Positions 24,411 to 36,271 of a stretch of 64,000 bases of DNA are shown one piece after another. The stretch comes from Artemisia argyi (taxonomy: Eukaryota > Streptophyta > Magnoliopsida > Asterales > Asteraceae), in NCBI GenBank assembly GCA_030686995.1, contig JARVZY010002388.1, positions 474,501-538,500 on the forward strand, read 5' to 3'. The notes beneath the pieces were generated by a model. That model was not told where the DNA came from. It searched no databases and saw only the letters and a list, made by a program, of their open reading frames with translations. The first letter of the stretch is position 1. Each line of letters starts with the position of its first letter. The translations under genes and the position numbers were made by a program.

Positions 24411-27000
24411 TTTGGCTATAGCGAACTAAGTGTTTTTAAAACCTAGACTATAGCTACTTTTACAAAAACTTAACCCTATGACCGTTACGTGCCTGCCTGC
24501 CAAGATGATGCCTCACTTGTGGTTTGTTGCTGACTTAGGTGATGAGATTTGTGTCTCATTATCTGGTATATTATATTCACTTATTCTAGTTGATTTCTAT
24601 AATTTTTTTCCCTATTAGTATGCTTACATAACTTATGCGCCTCATGTTACGCCTTCTTCTTGCATAGTTTCATTATTTGACCTCGAGTTTGGTCACCTGC
24701 CTTAGTCTTTCTGAACGTCTTGGTATTTGTGAAGGACATAGTCTTAGTATAACTGAGCTGAGTATTTCAAAATTCATGAAACCTCGGTGGGATATAGACT
24801 GGTCATCTATATTCAACCCGGGATAGTGAGATATAGGCTGACCACCTATGTCTGACTCAGAAATGAATTTTGCAACACTAAGAATGGTTATAATAAAATT
24901 TTGTCCAGAATAAATTCTCAACTCATTTTCCAAATGCTTCATTTACGTGTGTGTATACTCTCGTTGTCATAACATTCCTACTTTTCATCACTTCGTGAAC
25001 CACCAATTGGAAGCTTGTCAACTAGTCATTTTATTTCATGAACTTTCATATTTATGCACAATACACTTACATCACAGTACTTTCCTTTATCACAATCTCA
25101 TTTTGTTGCAGTTGTCACAGTCTTTTCCCTTCTCACCATCACTATCATTTTCCTTTTCCACCCCCATATATATATAGGAATTAGGTGACACCTTATAGAG
25201 TCAAATGTCACTCATCACTCACTACTCCCTATATTGATAAGTGGATATTATCAATGACCTCCCTAGGAAAGACTTTCCATACCTTCTGTAAGGAGGATCC
25301 CTCGGTACATTAATACCATTCAAAACTTAACCGAAATCCCAAGATATCACAAAACCATTCGAACCACCATCACTGGCCTAATCATCAAAAATTCCATCAT
25401 CTGGAAAGTATTGGCTTGACTGAATTACAAGATTAGTTTTGATGCGAATGCTCACTAAGCAACACCATGGAGATAAATCCAACCTCTTAACCAAGACTAT
25501 AAATTGAACACGACCACACCAATAGACTTTATTCGAACATGTTAGACACCTATGCCTTTGTGCAGACATACATACCTGGCTATTTTATCCTCTTAATACT
25601 TTCACTTTTAGATGGATTTTTCTCCAAACTACCGTTATACAAAACATATATCTTGTAAGAAATACTTTTCCTGAGGCACTTATTTTGACAAGCAAATTCC
25701 TTTTGGTTAATCTTTTACAAAACTACTAGATGCTAAGAAATTTTAAACATCGATTTTTGGTAAATCATATTATCCACCTTATGTTGAAAATAGTTCTATC
25801 TTGCATAACTATTAAATTTTGAAACAGCAAGAAAAATGTTACTTAGAAAGCCGTTTGCTTAAAAATTTTAAATTCATTTACTCAGAGAAGGTTTATGAAC
25901 AAAATACACAATCTCAAAACAAACTTTGAAAATCAATCACTATATTACCTCACTTATACATTTAGGATTTTGTGATTTGACGACATAGAGCCTGGGAAAA
26001 TCTTAGTAATGGAGACCAAGCATCATAGGTGGAGAAAGACTCAATTCATGACATTCCTGCGGAGGAATCACAACCTTGTCCTAATCTATTATTTCCAATA
26101 ACACCCTTTGACGGACTAAACCTTGTAAGTTTTCCACAAAATTCATGATATCCATTTCAATTATTCTTAATAGAGAAATTTAATTCACCTCAAACTCCTA
26201 GCGATTACATTATGTTTCCTTTGGAACTACACCACCTATCATCTACAGACCAATGGTCAGGATTAGAGAACGATTCAAACATAGAGAGATATGCTCAGAG
26301 CATGAGTGGTTGACTCTAGAAATGGTTGGATTAACCATTTGCCATAAATCAGATTCCTTTATAACCATAGTTACCACACGAGCTTAGAGACTACACCATT
26401 TGAAGCACTCTATGGTCGAAGTGCCAACATCCAAGGACGGATAAAAATTCGGAAAAAGCCAAACTCACTAGTCCAGTAGGCATTCATGAAATAACCAGAA
26501 ATTTCCTACAAGTCAAGAATCAATTACAAATTCTATAAGTTGTAAACCCTTAAAACTTCAAGTTGGTAGCCAGATCATGTTTGAAGTTCTACCTAGGAAA
26601 GGCATGATATTATTCGGAAAAGTTGGAAAGATAAACCCGATATACACTAGACCACTTAATATTTCAGACAGAGTAAGTTTAGTGGTCGTCAGACTTGAGC
26701 CCTGTTAGAGAACAACCGGATTACACAACTATGTTTCACCTATTCAAATCCCAGGAAATGACTTTCAGATTAGTCACTTATGGTCCCATTTGGAAAGGAA
26801 TCCAACCCAAAGACAAACATAAACTTGGTAAGAGAACCAATAGAAATCATGGACTGTTAGGTCGAACGATTGAAGCAAAGTCAAATTCCTATCGTGAAAG
26901 TTCACTGAAATTCTCAATTATTATCATCCTTTCACCAGTACCACTCCAGAGACCAACACTAACTGAACTTCGGGATGAAGTTCCTGTTAGAAGGGAAGAC
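24411..27000 (+). pseudogene. Decayed gypsy internal region with integrase remnants
   Basis: No long frame survives. At about 26230-26430 scattered codons match a gypsy integrase C-terminal stretch: a RPMVRIRER-like segment standing for the usual DGQSERTIQ region, then PFEALYGRS. Upstream segments have the composition of a gag-pol region but no motif I can assign. Only 2.6 kb remain of an expected 4-5 kb, so there are deletions as well as point decay. The purine stretch AGAAGGGAAGAC at 26989-27000 may be the polypurine tract. Confidence 0.6.
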
Positions 27001-27391
27001 TGTCACAACTCGTAATTTCCGGTCATTTTCCAAACCTCAACATATTACTATTCACCAATTACTATTCATCATTTACTATTCATCGTTTTACTATTCATCA
27101 TTTTTGAGGTCAATTTGACATTCCGAGAAACATTCTGAAATTTTACTATTCACTTGACACTATTCATTTTCCGAGAGGAAATCACTATTCACGTGCATTA
27201 CTCATTTCATCGTAAAATTTGTTTACGAGTATTCAAATTCGCGTAACCGTATTGGTTCAGGAGCGAATTCATGCATTATCATTTGGGACATCTCATACAG
27301 ACTAGAAATAGTCTGCGTATTATCATTATGTCACTTGCATACTATTCCACTCGTAGGATATTTAAATTAGTACTTTTCGTATAATTAACTT
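27001..27391 (+). repeat. 3' LTR of the nested gypsy element, truncated
   Basis: It is nearly identical to the first 391 bp of the LTR at 21085. The break follows ATAATTAACTT. The next bases (TGCATACTATTCCACTC) repeat a string found 50 bp earlier in the LTR, so the junction arose by a rearrangement inside LTR sequence. Confidence 0.85.
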
Positions 27392-27623
27392 GCATACTAT
27401 TCCACTCATAGCTCGTTCCCTTGGTGCTCTCAAATGAGGGGGAGCATACATCAAGGGGGAGCATTCTACCCGTTTAAACTTCCCTCGGGAAGCTTACTCG
27501 GCTTAACCTTTTTAATTTTACAAAAAGGGGGAGAAGAGAAATGTAAACTCTATAATACTTGTCTAAAAACAAGTTTTAGATATATTGAGTTTAAGGTTTT
27601 GTAATAATCAAAAAGGGGGAGAT
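27392..27623 (+). other. Residual copia 3' internal segment with polypurine tract
   Basis: G-rich runs (GAGGGGGAGC, CAAGGGGGAGC) and a final AAAAAGGGGGAGAT next to the LTR are typical of copia 3' ends. The coding part of RT and RNase H that should precede it is deleted. Confidence 0.75.
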
Positions 27624-28949
27624 TGTTGACATAAATAATGCCTAAAAACATTATTAACATGTTATCAATATCTCTATGTTTTAATTATCACAAAATATAA
27701 ACTCATAGAACTAAAACTTGTGACATAAACAAGTATTTAATGATTAATATTTCTCTTTACATCCAAATCACTTAAGGTATGAATAAACAAAGTGTTTAGT
27801 GCAATTTATGATCAAAGGGGTATTTAATTAACTAATACAAAGTTTATTTAATTATATAAACATATTATATATTTTTGAAAAACACTTTTGGAAATAAAGA
27901 AAAATGTTTTATTCATACTAAATATATGAATTCAAAATTTTAACCAAAATCAGTTAGTTTTTCACCAAATAAACTTTCCCCACTAAAAGACAAAGAATCT
28001 GGCCGTTTCAGCTGGGCGGCCCCCTTAATTATAAAGGGCGGTCCCCTTAATTTTAAGGGGGCCGGCCATGATTTAAGGGGACCGGCCACGCTCCTCTGTC
28101 AGAATCTGTTGCCTATAAATACCACCTTAAACCTGGATTTTTTCCTCACCTTTTGCACTACAGAACTTTCTGTTCTAGATCTCCATTTCCAATCTATAAA
28201 TCCTTTGATCATACATTCTTAAATCTTTGTTTCAAAGTGATCCAAACATCATCCCATCAAGTGCAAGAGAAGAATACTTCTATCCCTCAAGACAATAAGT
28301 ATTACAACTTGTTGTGATCTCCACATCTAAGTTGTTAGTGAATCATTATTGTTATTATTTCATTGTGTGATTAGGTGTGAATATTGGTTAGAAGATAGTG
28401 TAGCTTGATATATAGTGTGATTGGTTAGAAGAATAGTTGTGAAGAAGATAAGTTAGGAAGAAGATTGGTGTGTAGAAGAATAGGTGTGAAGAAGATTGGT
28501 GTGTAGAAGATTGGTGTGAAGAAGTGGTGTGATTTAGTAGTGAATAGGTGTGAACTAGTTGTGTAGAAGTTGTGACTAAGTTGTGAAGTTATTGTGGTGT
28601 GTAAATTGGTGTGTAAGGTTTTCTCCGCCATAAGGGAGCTTATTGATATAGTGAAGAAAACTCTCGAGTTAGGTGCTCGGGAAGTGGAGTAGGGCAAGGA
28701 AGGTGACCTTGTAGCCGAACCACTATAAATCTCTTGTCTCTCGGTTCGATCTTTCCAACCCTTATCTATTTCTTTACTTACATTATTATTGCTTTATCGT
28801 ACATACTTAGTGTTGTTCATATTGTGCACGACTTGATTTCATATAGCATCGAATCTATATTTTATAAAACAAAGAAAACTCTTTAACAAATTTTTATAAC
28901 AATTTGAAAAAGACGTAAAACTATTCAACCCCCCTTCTAGTTTTTCACA
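27624..28949 (+). repeat. 3' LTR of the copia element (1326 bp)
   Basis: It begins TGTTGACATAAATAATGCC and ends TAGTTTTTCACA, and it pairs with 16779-18103. AGTAT follows directly and completes the target duplication. Confidence 0.9.
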
Positions 28950-28954
28950 AGTAT

Positions 28955-29530
28955 GATGGTGCAATAAAATAAAACAATGACTTTTATTTTATGGTTTTCT
29001 GTTTGTGAGTTTTAAGATTATTTAATGATTATGTATTTTTGTGACTTTGTGTGTTGTTTCCTGCTACATTTATCGTATTAAGACAGGTTGATTTTGAATC
29101 ATATTTGTAATCATTGGTTTTCATTCTGGTTTACCATGGTTGTTGTTCACTTTAGGCAGCTTTGCTGAAATTATATATGTTAAACTTGTTGAGCAACCAA
29201 AAGGTCAACTTGCTGCATAATAATTCAGCAACCAACATGCCAATTGTTGACTATATAATTCAAAGTTGTTTTACTTTGACTACATCATGTACTCATTTAC
29301 AGAAATCACATTTCCAGTTTAATGTTTTCAATCAACTAATGAATTTTTGACTATTATAAGTCAAAGTTGTTAGAGCAACCAAAAGGCAAATTTGCTTCAT
29401 AAATATTGAGCAACCAAAAGGCCAATTATTGACTATCATAAGTCAAAGTTGATTCAACTTGCCAACATCGTACTCATTTACAGAAATCAGAGTTCAATAT
29501 GAGTTTACTATTTTCAATCAACCAAAAAAA
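28955..29530. repeat. MULE 3' flank and an imperfect ~180-bp tandem duplication
   Basis: 28955-29160 continues the sequence interrupted at 16778 and looks like the 3' untranslated flank of the MULE. From about 29186 two diverged copies follow one another (29186-29365 and about 29366-29530). Each carries GAGCAACCAAAAGG, ATTGTTGACTAT, GTACTCATTTACAGAAATCA and TTTTCAATCAAC. No coding function is seen. Confidence 0.65.
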
Positions 29531-29659
29531 CACCATTAGCAACAATCCATACCGACTACATTGTGTTTTGGAAGTAACAAAAACCAAGAACAATGATCCC
29601 ACTATTATACCATAAACATCAAATTTATATTAACATAAGAAGGTCAATACAAACCCGGG

Positions 29660-30060
29660 ATGACCTTATTCCCTAAAATCAAGCATACCCAAAAGATTAT
29701 ACAAGACCTCCATACCAAACTTAAAAAACTTAAAGACGCCGGAAACAAAGACCCAACTTAAAACAAGATACTTCTTGAGCTTCTTCACCTGTGCATCCTT
29801 CTTCCTCATCAACATCAACTGCTCCTCCAACTCTTCTTTCGGCTCATTCCTCGCCCTCAAGAGGCCATGAATCACATCGACTACTCGGTAACACATAGGG
29901 GGATCTATCTATCCAATAAAACCACATGCCATACAATAGTAGAACCGCCGGCCTGGTTCCTGTTTGTCCATGATTTTTTGATTGTTTCATTTTTGCCACA
30001 TTCACAAATGACCACCATGTTTTGACCGGAAAGTGTGTAGAAAAAGTTTTGACTGAAAAG
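29660..30060 (-). pseudogene. GRF-type zinc-finger protein fragment, frameshifted
   Basis: On the minus strand, CECGKNETIKKSWTNRN (about 30028-29960) continues in another frame as PGRRFYYCMACGF and then, after a stop, IDPPMCYRVVDVIHGLL. A heptad-rich charged segment (EELEEQLMLMRKKDAQVKKLKK) and a hydrophobic end follow. This is the layout of small plant GRF zinc-finger proteins: Cys-x-Cys, then NPGRRF, then Cys pair, then a short coiled coil and a membrane-like tail. At least one frameshift near 29955 and a stop near 29915 break it. It is a gene remnant with no known role here. Confidence 0.6.
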
Positions 30061-30157
30061 TGTGATGTGAAAAAGGCAAATATTTAGACCAAACTTTTGT
30101 TGCAAATTTAGCCATTGAAAGAAGGAGTTTATTGGGATGTGCTAAGCAAGTTGAGCT

Positions 30158-30796
30158 GTTGGGGGTTAGGGATGGCACCCGTGGGCAATGGGCACGGGTA
30201 CCTCAAACCCGTCACCCACCCACGTAGTTTTTTTCTCACCCATCATCCACCCGTCACCCACCAATGGGTACAAATTTATACCCATGCCCTTGCCCGCGGG
30301 TATTTTTGCCCATGGGTTAGTGTTATGTAACAAAATTATAAAACGATGATATGAAAACTAACTATGAAACTGCGTAATAAGAAACCAATCAATTTGCCAA
30401 ATACAACTTTGGTTATTTGATCTTTCTTACTCTCTTTTTAGTCTTGAAACTCAAACAAACTTTTAGATTAATGTGTTTTTTTAGACTTGGTAGTAATTGA
30501 TAAATGTATACATGCAACATTATAAATATTTTAATTAGTATAATTAATTTTAACATGGGTTATGGGTACACCTACGGGTATTTTGACGGGTATACCCGTG
30601 GGTATTTTAAATGGGTGTCATGGGTTTCCCCTGATGGGTATGCCTTACCCGTCACCCACCCGCCACCCACTGATGGGTAAAGATTTTCACCCACGACCCA
30701 CCCGTGGGTGAAAATTGACGTGTTTACCCACCCATTTATGGCGGGTACCCGCGGGTTGTGGGTTTTTTCTCGCCCATTGCCATCCCTAGTTGGGGT
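30158..30796. mobile_element. hAT-like miniature element (622 bp)
   Basis: The element runs 30167-30788 and has terminal inverted repeats TAGGGATGGCA. It is flanked by GTTGGGGT on the right (30789-30796) and GTTGGGGGT on the left (30158-30166). That is an 8-bp target duplication with one extra G, as expected for hAT. The interior is made of CACCCACCCGT/ACGGGTGGGT strings in both orientations and can fold extensively. There is no transposase. Confidence 0.8.
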
Positions 30797-31465
30797 ATCG
30801 AACACGTGTAATTTTTTAGGTGTAACAATGGAATGGCAATAATCTCTTCGGGTTAGTCCAATTAACAGGAGTACTTACGCTCGTTAGCTATTTTGCATGC
30901 AACTTTAGCTCTCAGTGGCTATTTTGTATTTTTTTTTTCTGTCAGTGTGTTATTTGCAATTTTGACAAAAAATTAGCGACGAAATTTGCAATTTACACAC
31001 ATATTTAAGTAAATAGGTCAAACGGTGAATAGGGTTGGTACTTTGTCAATATAACTAGTTTAAATGCAAAATGGTATAATGATCTAAAAAATGATTAAAA
31101 TAACATACAATTAACTACACGACAATTTTAATGATATCTGAGTTATAATCGTAATTCACTCATATTAAGTACATAACAAAATACATTTAATCCAAATCCA
31201 ATATAAAATCTAAGTTATATATTTTATTTTTAGAGGTTTATATAATTAAACGGGTTTATGGGTTGACCTGTTTAATACTTACTCAACCCAAACACGACCG
31301 TTTATTAAACGTGTTAGACGGGTTGACCTGTTTTTGACCTATACATGTTTATCCTCAACCCAGACCGGTTTAACTTCGTGTCATTTATCGTGTCGTATCG
31401 AGAATTGCCACCGCTAATTTCTGTAACTTACCTTCTTAATCTGACGAATGCAACATGACTGGCTC
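30797..31465. other. Intergenic, downstream of the terpene synthase; one hAT-like terminus
   Basis: AT-rich with no gene. At about 31250-31415 ACGGGTTGACCTGTTT-type strings lead up to ATTGCCACCGCTA. Read on the minus strand this gives TAGCGGTGGCAAT, like the hAT-like ends elsewhere in the window; the partner end was not found. The 3' untranslated region and polyadenylation site of the terpene synthase must lie here, within 31465 and below. Confidence 0.45.
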
Positions 31466-34400
31466 TTAAATCTGACATAAACTAGAAAATGTGGAGTTAA
31501 ACACATTATAGCTCACATTTCTCAGGTACGTCTTGGGAAGTGGATGGACACTAATGTTCATACGGCAATGACCATTTAGGCGAACAGGGGTTTGAGCATA
31601 TCTAGCGCTGATATTCAAGTTCCGCTTTTCTGACAACGGAAGGAAAGTGGTTTGGTTCTTTAAATAGTGGGAAAGTTCATATTGTGGAGGAATGTAAATT
31701 GCTTTCTCTATGTCATATTGTAGTTCATCGTCTGTATCATAAAGGTTGTCGGAGTTGAATAGCATCTGAAACACCTTGAAGCAAGATAGATGAAGGTACT
31801 TCCATTGACTAGGAAAATCACCGTTATCATCTGTAAAAATATTGGCGAGTAACTCTTGTCTTTTCCACTCTAGAAACCTTTGAACTTCAGCAATTGAATC
31901 ATCCAAGCTTGCATTTGGGTTTTCTTTGAAGTGAAGTAATACAAGGTTCATTTTCCCCTCTTGTTGTTCTTTCTGCTTGAAAATTTATGTTATTGAATAA
32001 GTATGGGTTAAATAAAATAAATTATTTCATCTAAAGCTAAATGATTGTGGTAAGAGGTTCTGAAGAATGACCTTGTAACTTTGAATGTCATTGAGCAACC
32101 GGGCAGTAGCCATAAGTAATTGCGTGACGTTCTCATACTTTTGTGGCTTGACTTTGCTTTTGGGTAAGCATGGATTTAGGAAACATGAAGAAGTGAGGAC
32201 CAAGATATGTGTAGCAATGGAGATCATGCCAGTTTCCAGGTATTCATCCATCGAAGGTATGTAGCCGCTCTTTCCCCAGGTAGTTTCGGTTAACCACGAG
32301 TTGAATGTCTCCCTCCACTTTACGATTATTAAGGAAATGAGTTAGAGCGACATTTATGGATAGATAACATGAGTTATAAGAACTTTTAGCTTTTTACATC
32401 ACAATATAGGAGTAAGAAACTCACTAGGTCTCTGAAATCTTCTGTTACATCAATCTTTCCCTGAAGGACTAACTCCTTGGTAGTATCTGTCACAAGATCA
32501 TCCAGCACATCGAAAATGGCTTTGCTTGGTCCATTTAAGCCTTTACCGTCCCATCTATTAACAATAAATTAAGAAATTTTGGAGTTGATAGAGCCAATAA
32601 TAATTCACAAAGCAAGGGGATTCACATAGATGACAAGCTATATCAAAACAAGGAAAATAAAATGGTACCGGTAAATAGCATCAATCAACACGTGTAACTC
32701 CTCAAGAGTGCCTCTCATATCGAAGAAGTCATCTGCAACGGTTATCACTATAGCACTTTTTGCCACAAGCATTCGTATAATAGAATCATGAGGTAACGAA
32801 GTACTAGCTGCAATAGCAAAGTAGCAATACAAAGTTTTCTCTCGACCAAATCCCAGTTCAGTGAGTCCCCACTTCTTGGACCACCTACACAATATGACCT
32901 CTGTAAAAACTAAATACATAAAAGTAATAGGAAATGTTTAGTGATTTGGTTCAATTTTTTTTTAATGGTCTACCTTTTAAGTTCCTTAAGTTCATTTTGG
33001 TAAATAGATTGCCGGAATGTGTAGTTTTCGACAGCAAGTTGCATTAACCCCATACTATGAACACATGATAACGTATAATAGGAGGCCTTTCCTCTCCACA
33101 AAGGTCCTTCTTTGCTTTGTTCAATCCACATCCTATGATCAAGGTGATCAAGTCTTGCGATCCATGGTATGCTTAGTTCTTCCTCAATCTACAAAAGTAT
33201 GATAAAAAAATCTTAAATGGTTATAGGTGTGTTTGTGTTTGAGAGAGTGATACAGAGGGGGAGTGTATTTACCACTTTGGATAAATTGGGGAATATAATG
33301 ATATTATCTTCCATTTTGGTCGAGACTTTCTGAAGCATTTTTTTCGAAAATGATCTGGCCCTCTCTACTTCATTTTCTCCCAAGAACATTAGATCTGTGG
33401 CTCTATAAACACAGTATAATAAGCTTCTCAACTGTCCACAGTTGTTCTCCAGATGATTCAAGATTTCATCATCATATAAGAACCAACAAAAGGTCCCTGA
33501 AACGTATTAAAGAAAAAATCAGTTAAGATTACTATATCACGTATTCACAAGTTTAGAAATAATAGCCAAACAAATTCTCCATATGCAATGCCCATCCTAT
33601 TTATCTTAAAATAAGCAAAGGTTCTTTCAACTGATCATCTTATGTAATGAAAATATATTAGGCATGGTTTTGGTTGACAGTCACCCTTGATAACTCAATG
33701 TGATAAGCGACACTGGCGGCCTTCCTTGATTGCTTGTTGTGGTGTGTCCTTACAAAGCTTAATAATATCATATATATACATCTTCATAGGATTACTTTTT
33801 ACCCCAAACTTACACATAAATCTCACACATTTTGTCAATGTTGGGAATTCTACAGTTGATAGGCGAGGATGATTAAACTTTTGGATACAATTAGGCCAAG
33901 TGTAAATTGGTATATTATTAGACTAATTTAGTTTTGTTACAATATAATTACAAATCGTAAAATCCACATGCAGCCAAAAAAACGGTTAAGATATTACCAG
34001 CAGCAATAATCTTTACTTACTTGGAGATATATTATACCCATGCAGCCGAAAAAGTCGAAAAGCTAAGGAGTCCTTGTATATTTTATCAGCTTTAAACTTC
34101 AAATTATCTTGCTGTGATTCTTGCTCCATGTAGCTCCTGAACAATCATATTTTGGTTTGGAGATATATTATACATATTTTAATGAAAAAGTCTAATCTCT
34201 GATGATATAATTTCACTTATGTATCTGATGTATCACCTATAAACTTTTTTCAGGATGTTCTCAATCTCCTCAATGAAGTACTCGGATAGGCCTAGCTTCT
34301 GCAGTTGATCAACCATGCTTAGTTCAACTAGTTCTTCGTCCATTGGGTACTTCTGTGGAACTGTGAATATATACGATGATTTATTTTGAAGGGAAAGCTG

Positions 34401-35658
34401 CTTAGGTTTGTTTGCATATTTAAGATAGAAGATGCAATTATCTGATTAATTACCTCCATTAGGACACTTATGAACAAGTGACATCAGATACTCAAGGCAT
34501 TTGTGGTTTCTGGTAGAAATGTATGCCTGTGCGGTAGCCGAGGGTGATTGGAAAAGTGATCCATCTTCGCTCAAATGCTTCATTATGGTTTGTTGATCAA
34601 CATTATGCTTTGTGAATTGAAAGGTCTCTAAATAAACAAGCAATGGAGGGTACTGCCATTTATCAACCATCTCTTCTCTGCAAGAAATTTCATTTATTAT
34701 GTCTCCAATCAGAAGGTAATACTAACCCATATGGACAATTTCACTAAAAAATCAATTTAAATATATACATTTATGAATACTTGTAATTGCTATAGGTTGA
34801 AAATCCAAAACTGTACAAACTTAGAAAAAAAAACGGTGATTGTATGCTTACGTGCCAAGAATTTGTTGCCTTGTATTGGCTATATAAGAAACAGTTGAGT
34901 TCATGTGATCCGATAACTTAAGCCGTAGACCTGATGATTCTGCCAGTTCAATGGTTGCCGGGAAAACAATGGAGAATGATCGAGGAAGATGATCAAGGTT
35001 ACCGTGAAGCATCTCCTCCATATTTTCATGTATAAATTTCAATCCTGCATTATACAATGAGGAAAACAAACACAACTTTCCATTAGTTATATTTAGCATT
35101 AATACATTAACTGTTTGAACTATAAGATATATGAACAAGAAACATAACGTCTTAATTCTTAAGACTGCTTTTAAAAATGGCAACTCTATATTCGTTGTAT
35201 GTCAATGATATCACATGCATACATGCACCTTGATTTCGATGGCGTACCCTCATCCATGTTAAAACAATTTATTGCACTTAATTTTGACTTTTATAGAATA
35301 TAATCCTTTATCACTTGCATGTATAATGTGTCATGTATCAAATACCTCTTTCTATATTTTCATCGCCGAATCCCCATTTTTGCAGCGCAGCCATGCAAGC
35401 AAGGGTAGCAGGAAGAGCATCAAGGGTTGGAAGATCTCCCCAATATCCTTCTTCCTTTTGGTTATGGAGCAACCATTCAAGACAACCCTTAAACAATGGG
35501 GTATTATGTTCTTGAGGGTGTGGGATCATTGCTAACCACGCAGTGTCGTAAGCAGATGGTGGCATAAATGAGTAAAGATGGCCACTCTTTTGTTTTGAGA
35601 AAATCTCTGATTTAAGTTTGGTAACTAGAACTTGGATTGAGGCCAAGGAAGGCTCCAT
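31466..35658 (-). CDS. Terpene synthase, TPS-f type (linalool/geranyllinalool synthase-like), 11 exons
   Basis: Class I terpene synthase, expected to ionise a prenyl diphosphate (GPP, FPP or GGPP) to an acyclic alcohol such as linalool or geranyllinalool; the product is inference. Exons by GT-AG reading: 35658-35346, 35044-34852, 34677-34454, 34360-34237, 34136-34021, 33496-33273, 33188-32974, 32884-32669, 32554-32425, 32317-32072, 31972-31466. They sum to 2508 nt with every phase consistent, giving 835 residues and no internal stop. Motifs: SAYDTAW at 35-41; DGSLFQSPSATA in exon 3; DDFFD at 521-525; and the second metal site NDIQSYKKE at 661-669, split by the last intron. No DXDD is present, so there is no class II activity. 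TAA directly precedes the ATG in frame and no transit peptide is evident, which favours a cytosolic enzyme. Resemblance to Clarkia linalool synthase is strong throughout. Confidence 0.93.
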
Positions 35659-35765
35659 TTAAAGCAATGTGACGAATCTGAATCCGTCTTTTTTCTTTTG
35701 AATGGCGGTATTTTATTAAGCACTAAAAAAAACTTTGAATTTGAATCTTAAAATTAAGCTAGGTA

Positions 35766-35773
35766 CTTATATA
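35766..35773 (-). promoter_or_regulatory. TATA box of the terpene synthase gene
   Basis: TATATAAG on the minus strand lies about 108 bp upstream of the start codon. The position fits a plant promoter with a 5' leader of about 75-80 bp. A LINE-tail-like string lies between them (35690-35735). Confidence 0.55.
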
Positions 35774-36271
35774 GGCAAGTTTCCTAGTATTATATATACG
35801 AAAAATCGTGTTACACATTGTGTATACTGGTCCACATGGCATACGTACTTAACGTGTTCCCAGGTTGATTTCATGCATGAGGTCCCATACAGGAACAAAA
35901 CATTTTTCGAAGTAGGGTCAGCATACCAAAAAACGTGGTATACAGTCCATATTGTGTAAACGGGTCCATATGGAAAAAAGTAGCGTTACTTGTTTAAACA
36001 GGGTCGACATAGGAGAAAGCCCGTGATCACTTGAATAATTCTATATTTAGGGTCCTACTTAGAACAAAAGATATTTGATAATTCGCAGGGACAGAACAAC
36101 GGGTTTCCCGCAGGTTCCCGAGAACCTCATGATTTTCTCAATATAATAATAATTTTTTATAAAAACATTGATTTTTCTTAAATGCATCTGGTCCACCGAA
36201 ATGTGTCACTCAATTATATTTGGTTATGATTCCGTCCCTGATAATTCGTACATCCAAAAGAAAATGACATT
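35774..36271. other. Upstream region of the terpene synthase
   Basis: No gene. Two related strings, TTGTGTATACTGGTCCACATGG (about 35818) and GTCCATATTGTGTAAACGGGTCCATATGG (about 35946), form a diverged inverted or direct pair. The role is unknown. Confidence 0.35.

Larger units (their letters stand above)
21085..27391 (+). mobile_element. Ty3/gypsy LTR element with 3.3-kb LTRs, nested in the copia pol
   Basis: The 5' LTR (21085-24395) starts TGTCACAACTCG and ends GGGGGTGTGACA, and a TGGTATCAGAGC primer site follows. The internal part is only 2.6 kb and heavily decayed. The 3' LTR begins at 27001 but is cut after about 391 bp. The truncation also removed the rest of the copia pol. Long LTRs with a Met primer and integrase-like remnants suggest a Tekay/Del-type chromovirus; the lineage is uncertain. 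Confidence 0.75.
16774..28954 (+). mobile_element. Ty1/copia (SIRE-like) LTR retrotransposon with 5-bp target duplication
   Basis: Direct repeats AGTAT flank the element at 16774-16778 and 28950-28954. LTRs are 16779-18103 and 27624-28949, both TG...CA and nearly identical. A Met-tRNA-type primer site follows the 5' LTR and a purine tract AAAAAGGGGGAGAT precedes the 3' LTR. The gag-pol frame is cut off in the RT domain by a second LTR element (21085-27391), and the rest of RT and RNase H is gone. The copia order (integrase before RT) is clear; the SIRE lineage is inference. Confidence 0.9.

Noticed and set aside
30115..30805. Short frames within 30.1-30.8 kb
   Set aside because: They lie in the hAT-like element's repeated CACCCACCC arms.
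34237..35658. Bifunctional (class II plus class I) diterpene synthase
   Set aside because: No DXDD motif in the N-terminal half; only the class I metal-binding motifs are present.
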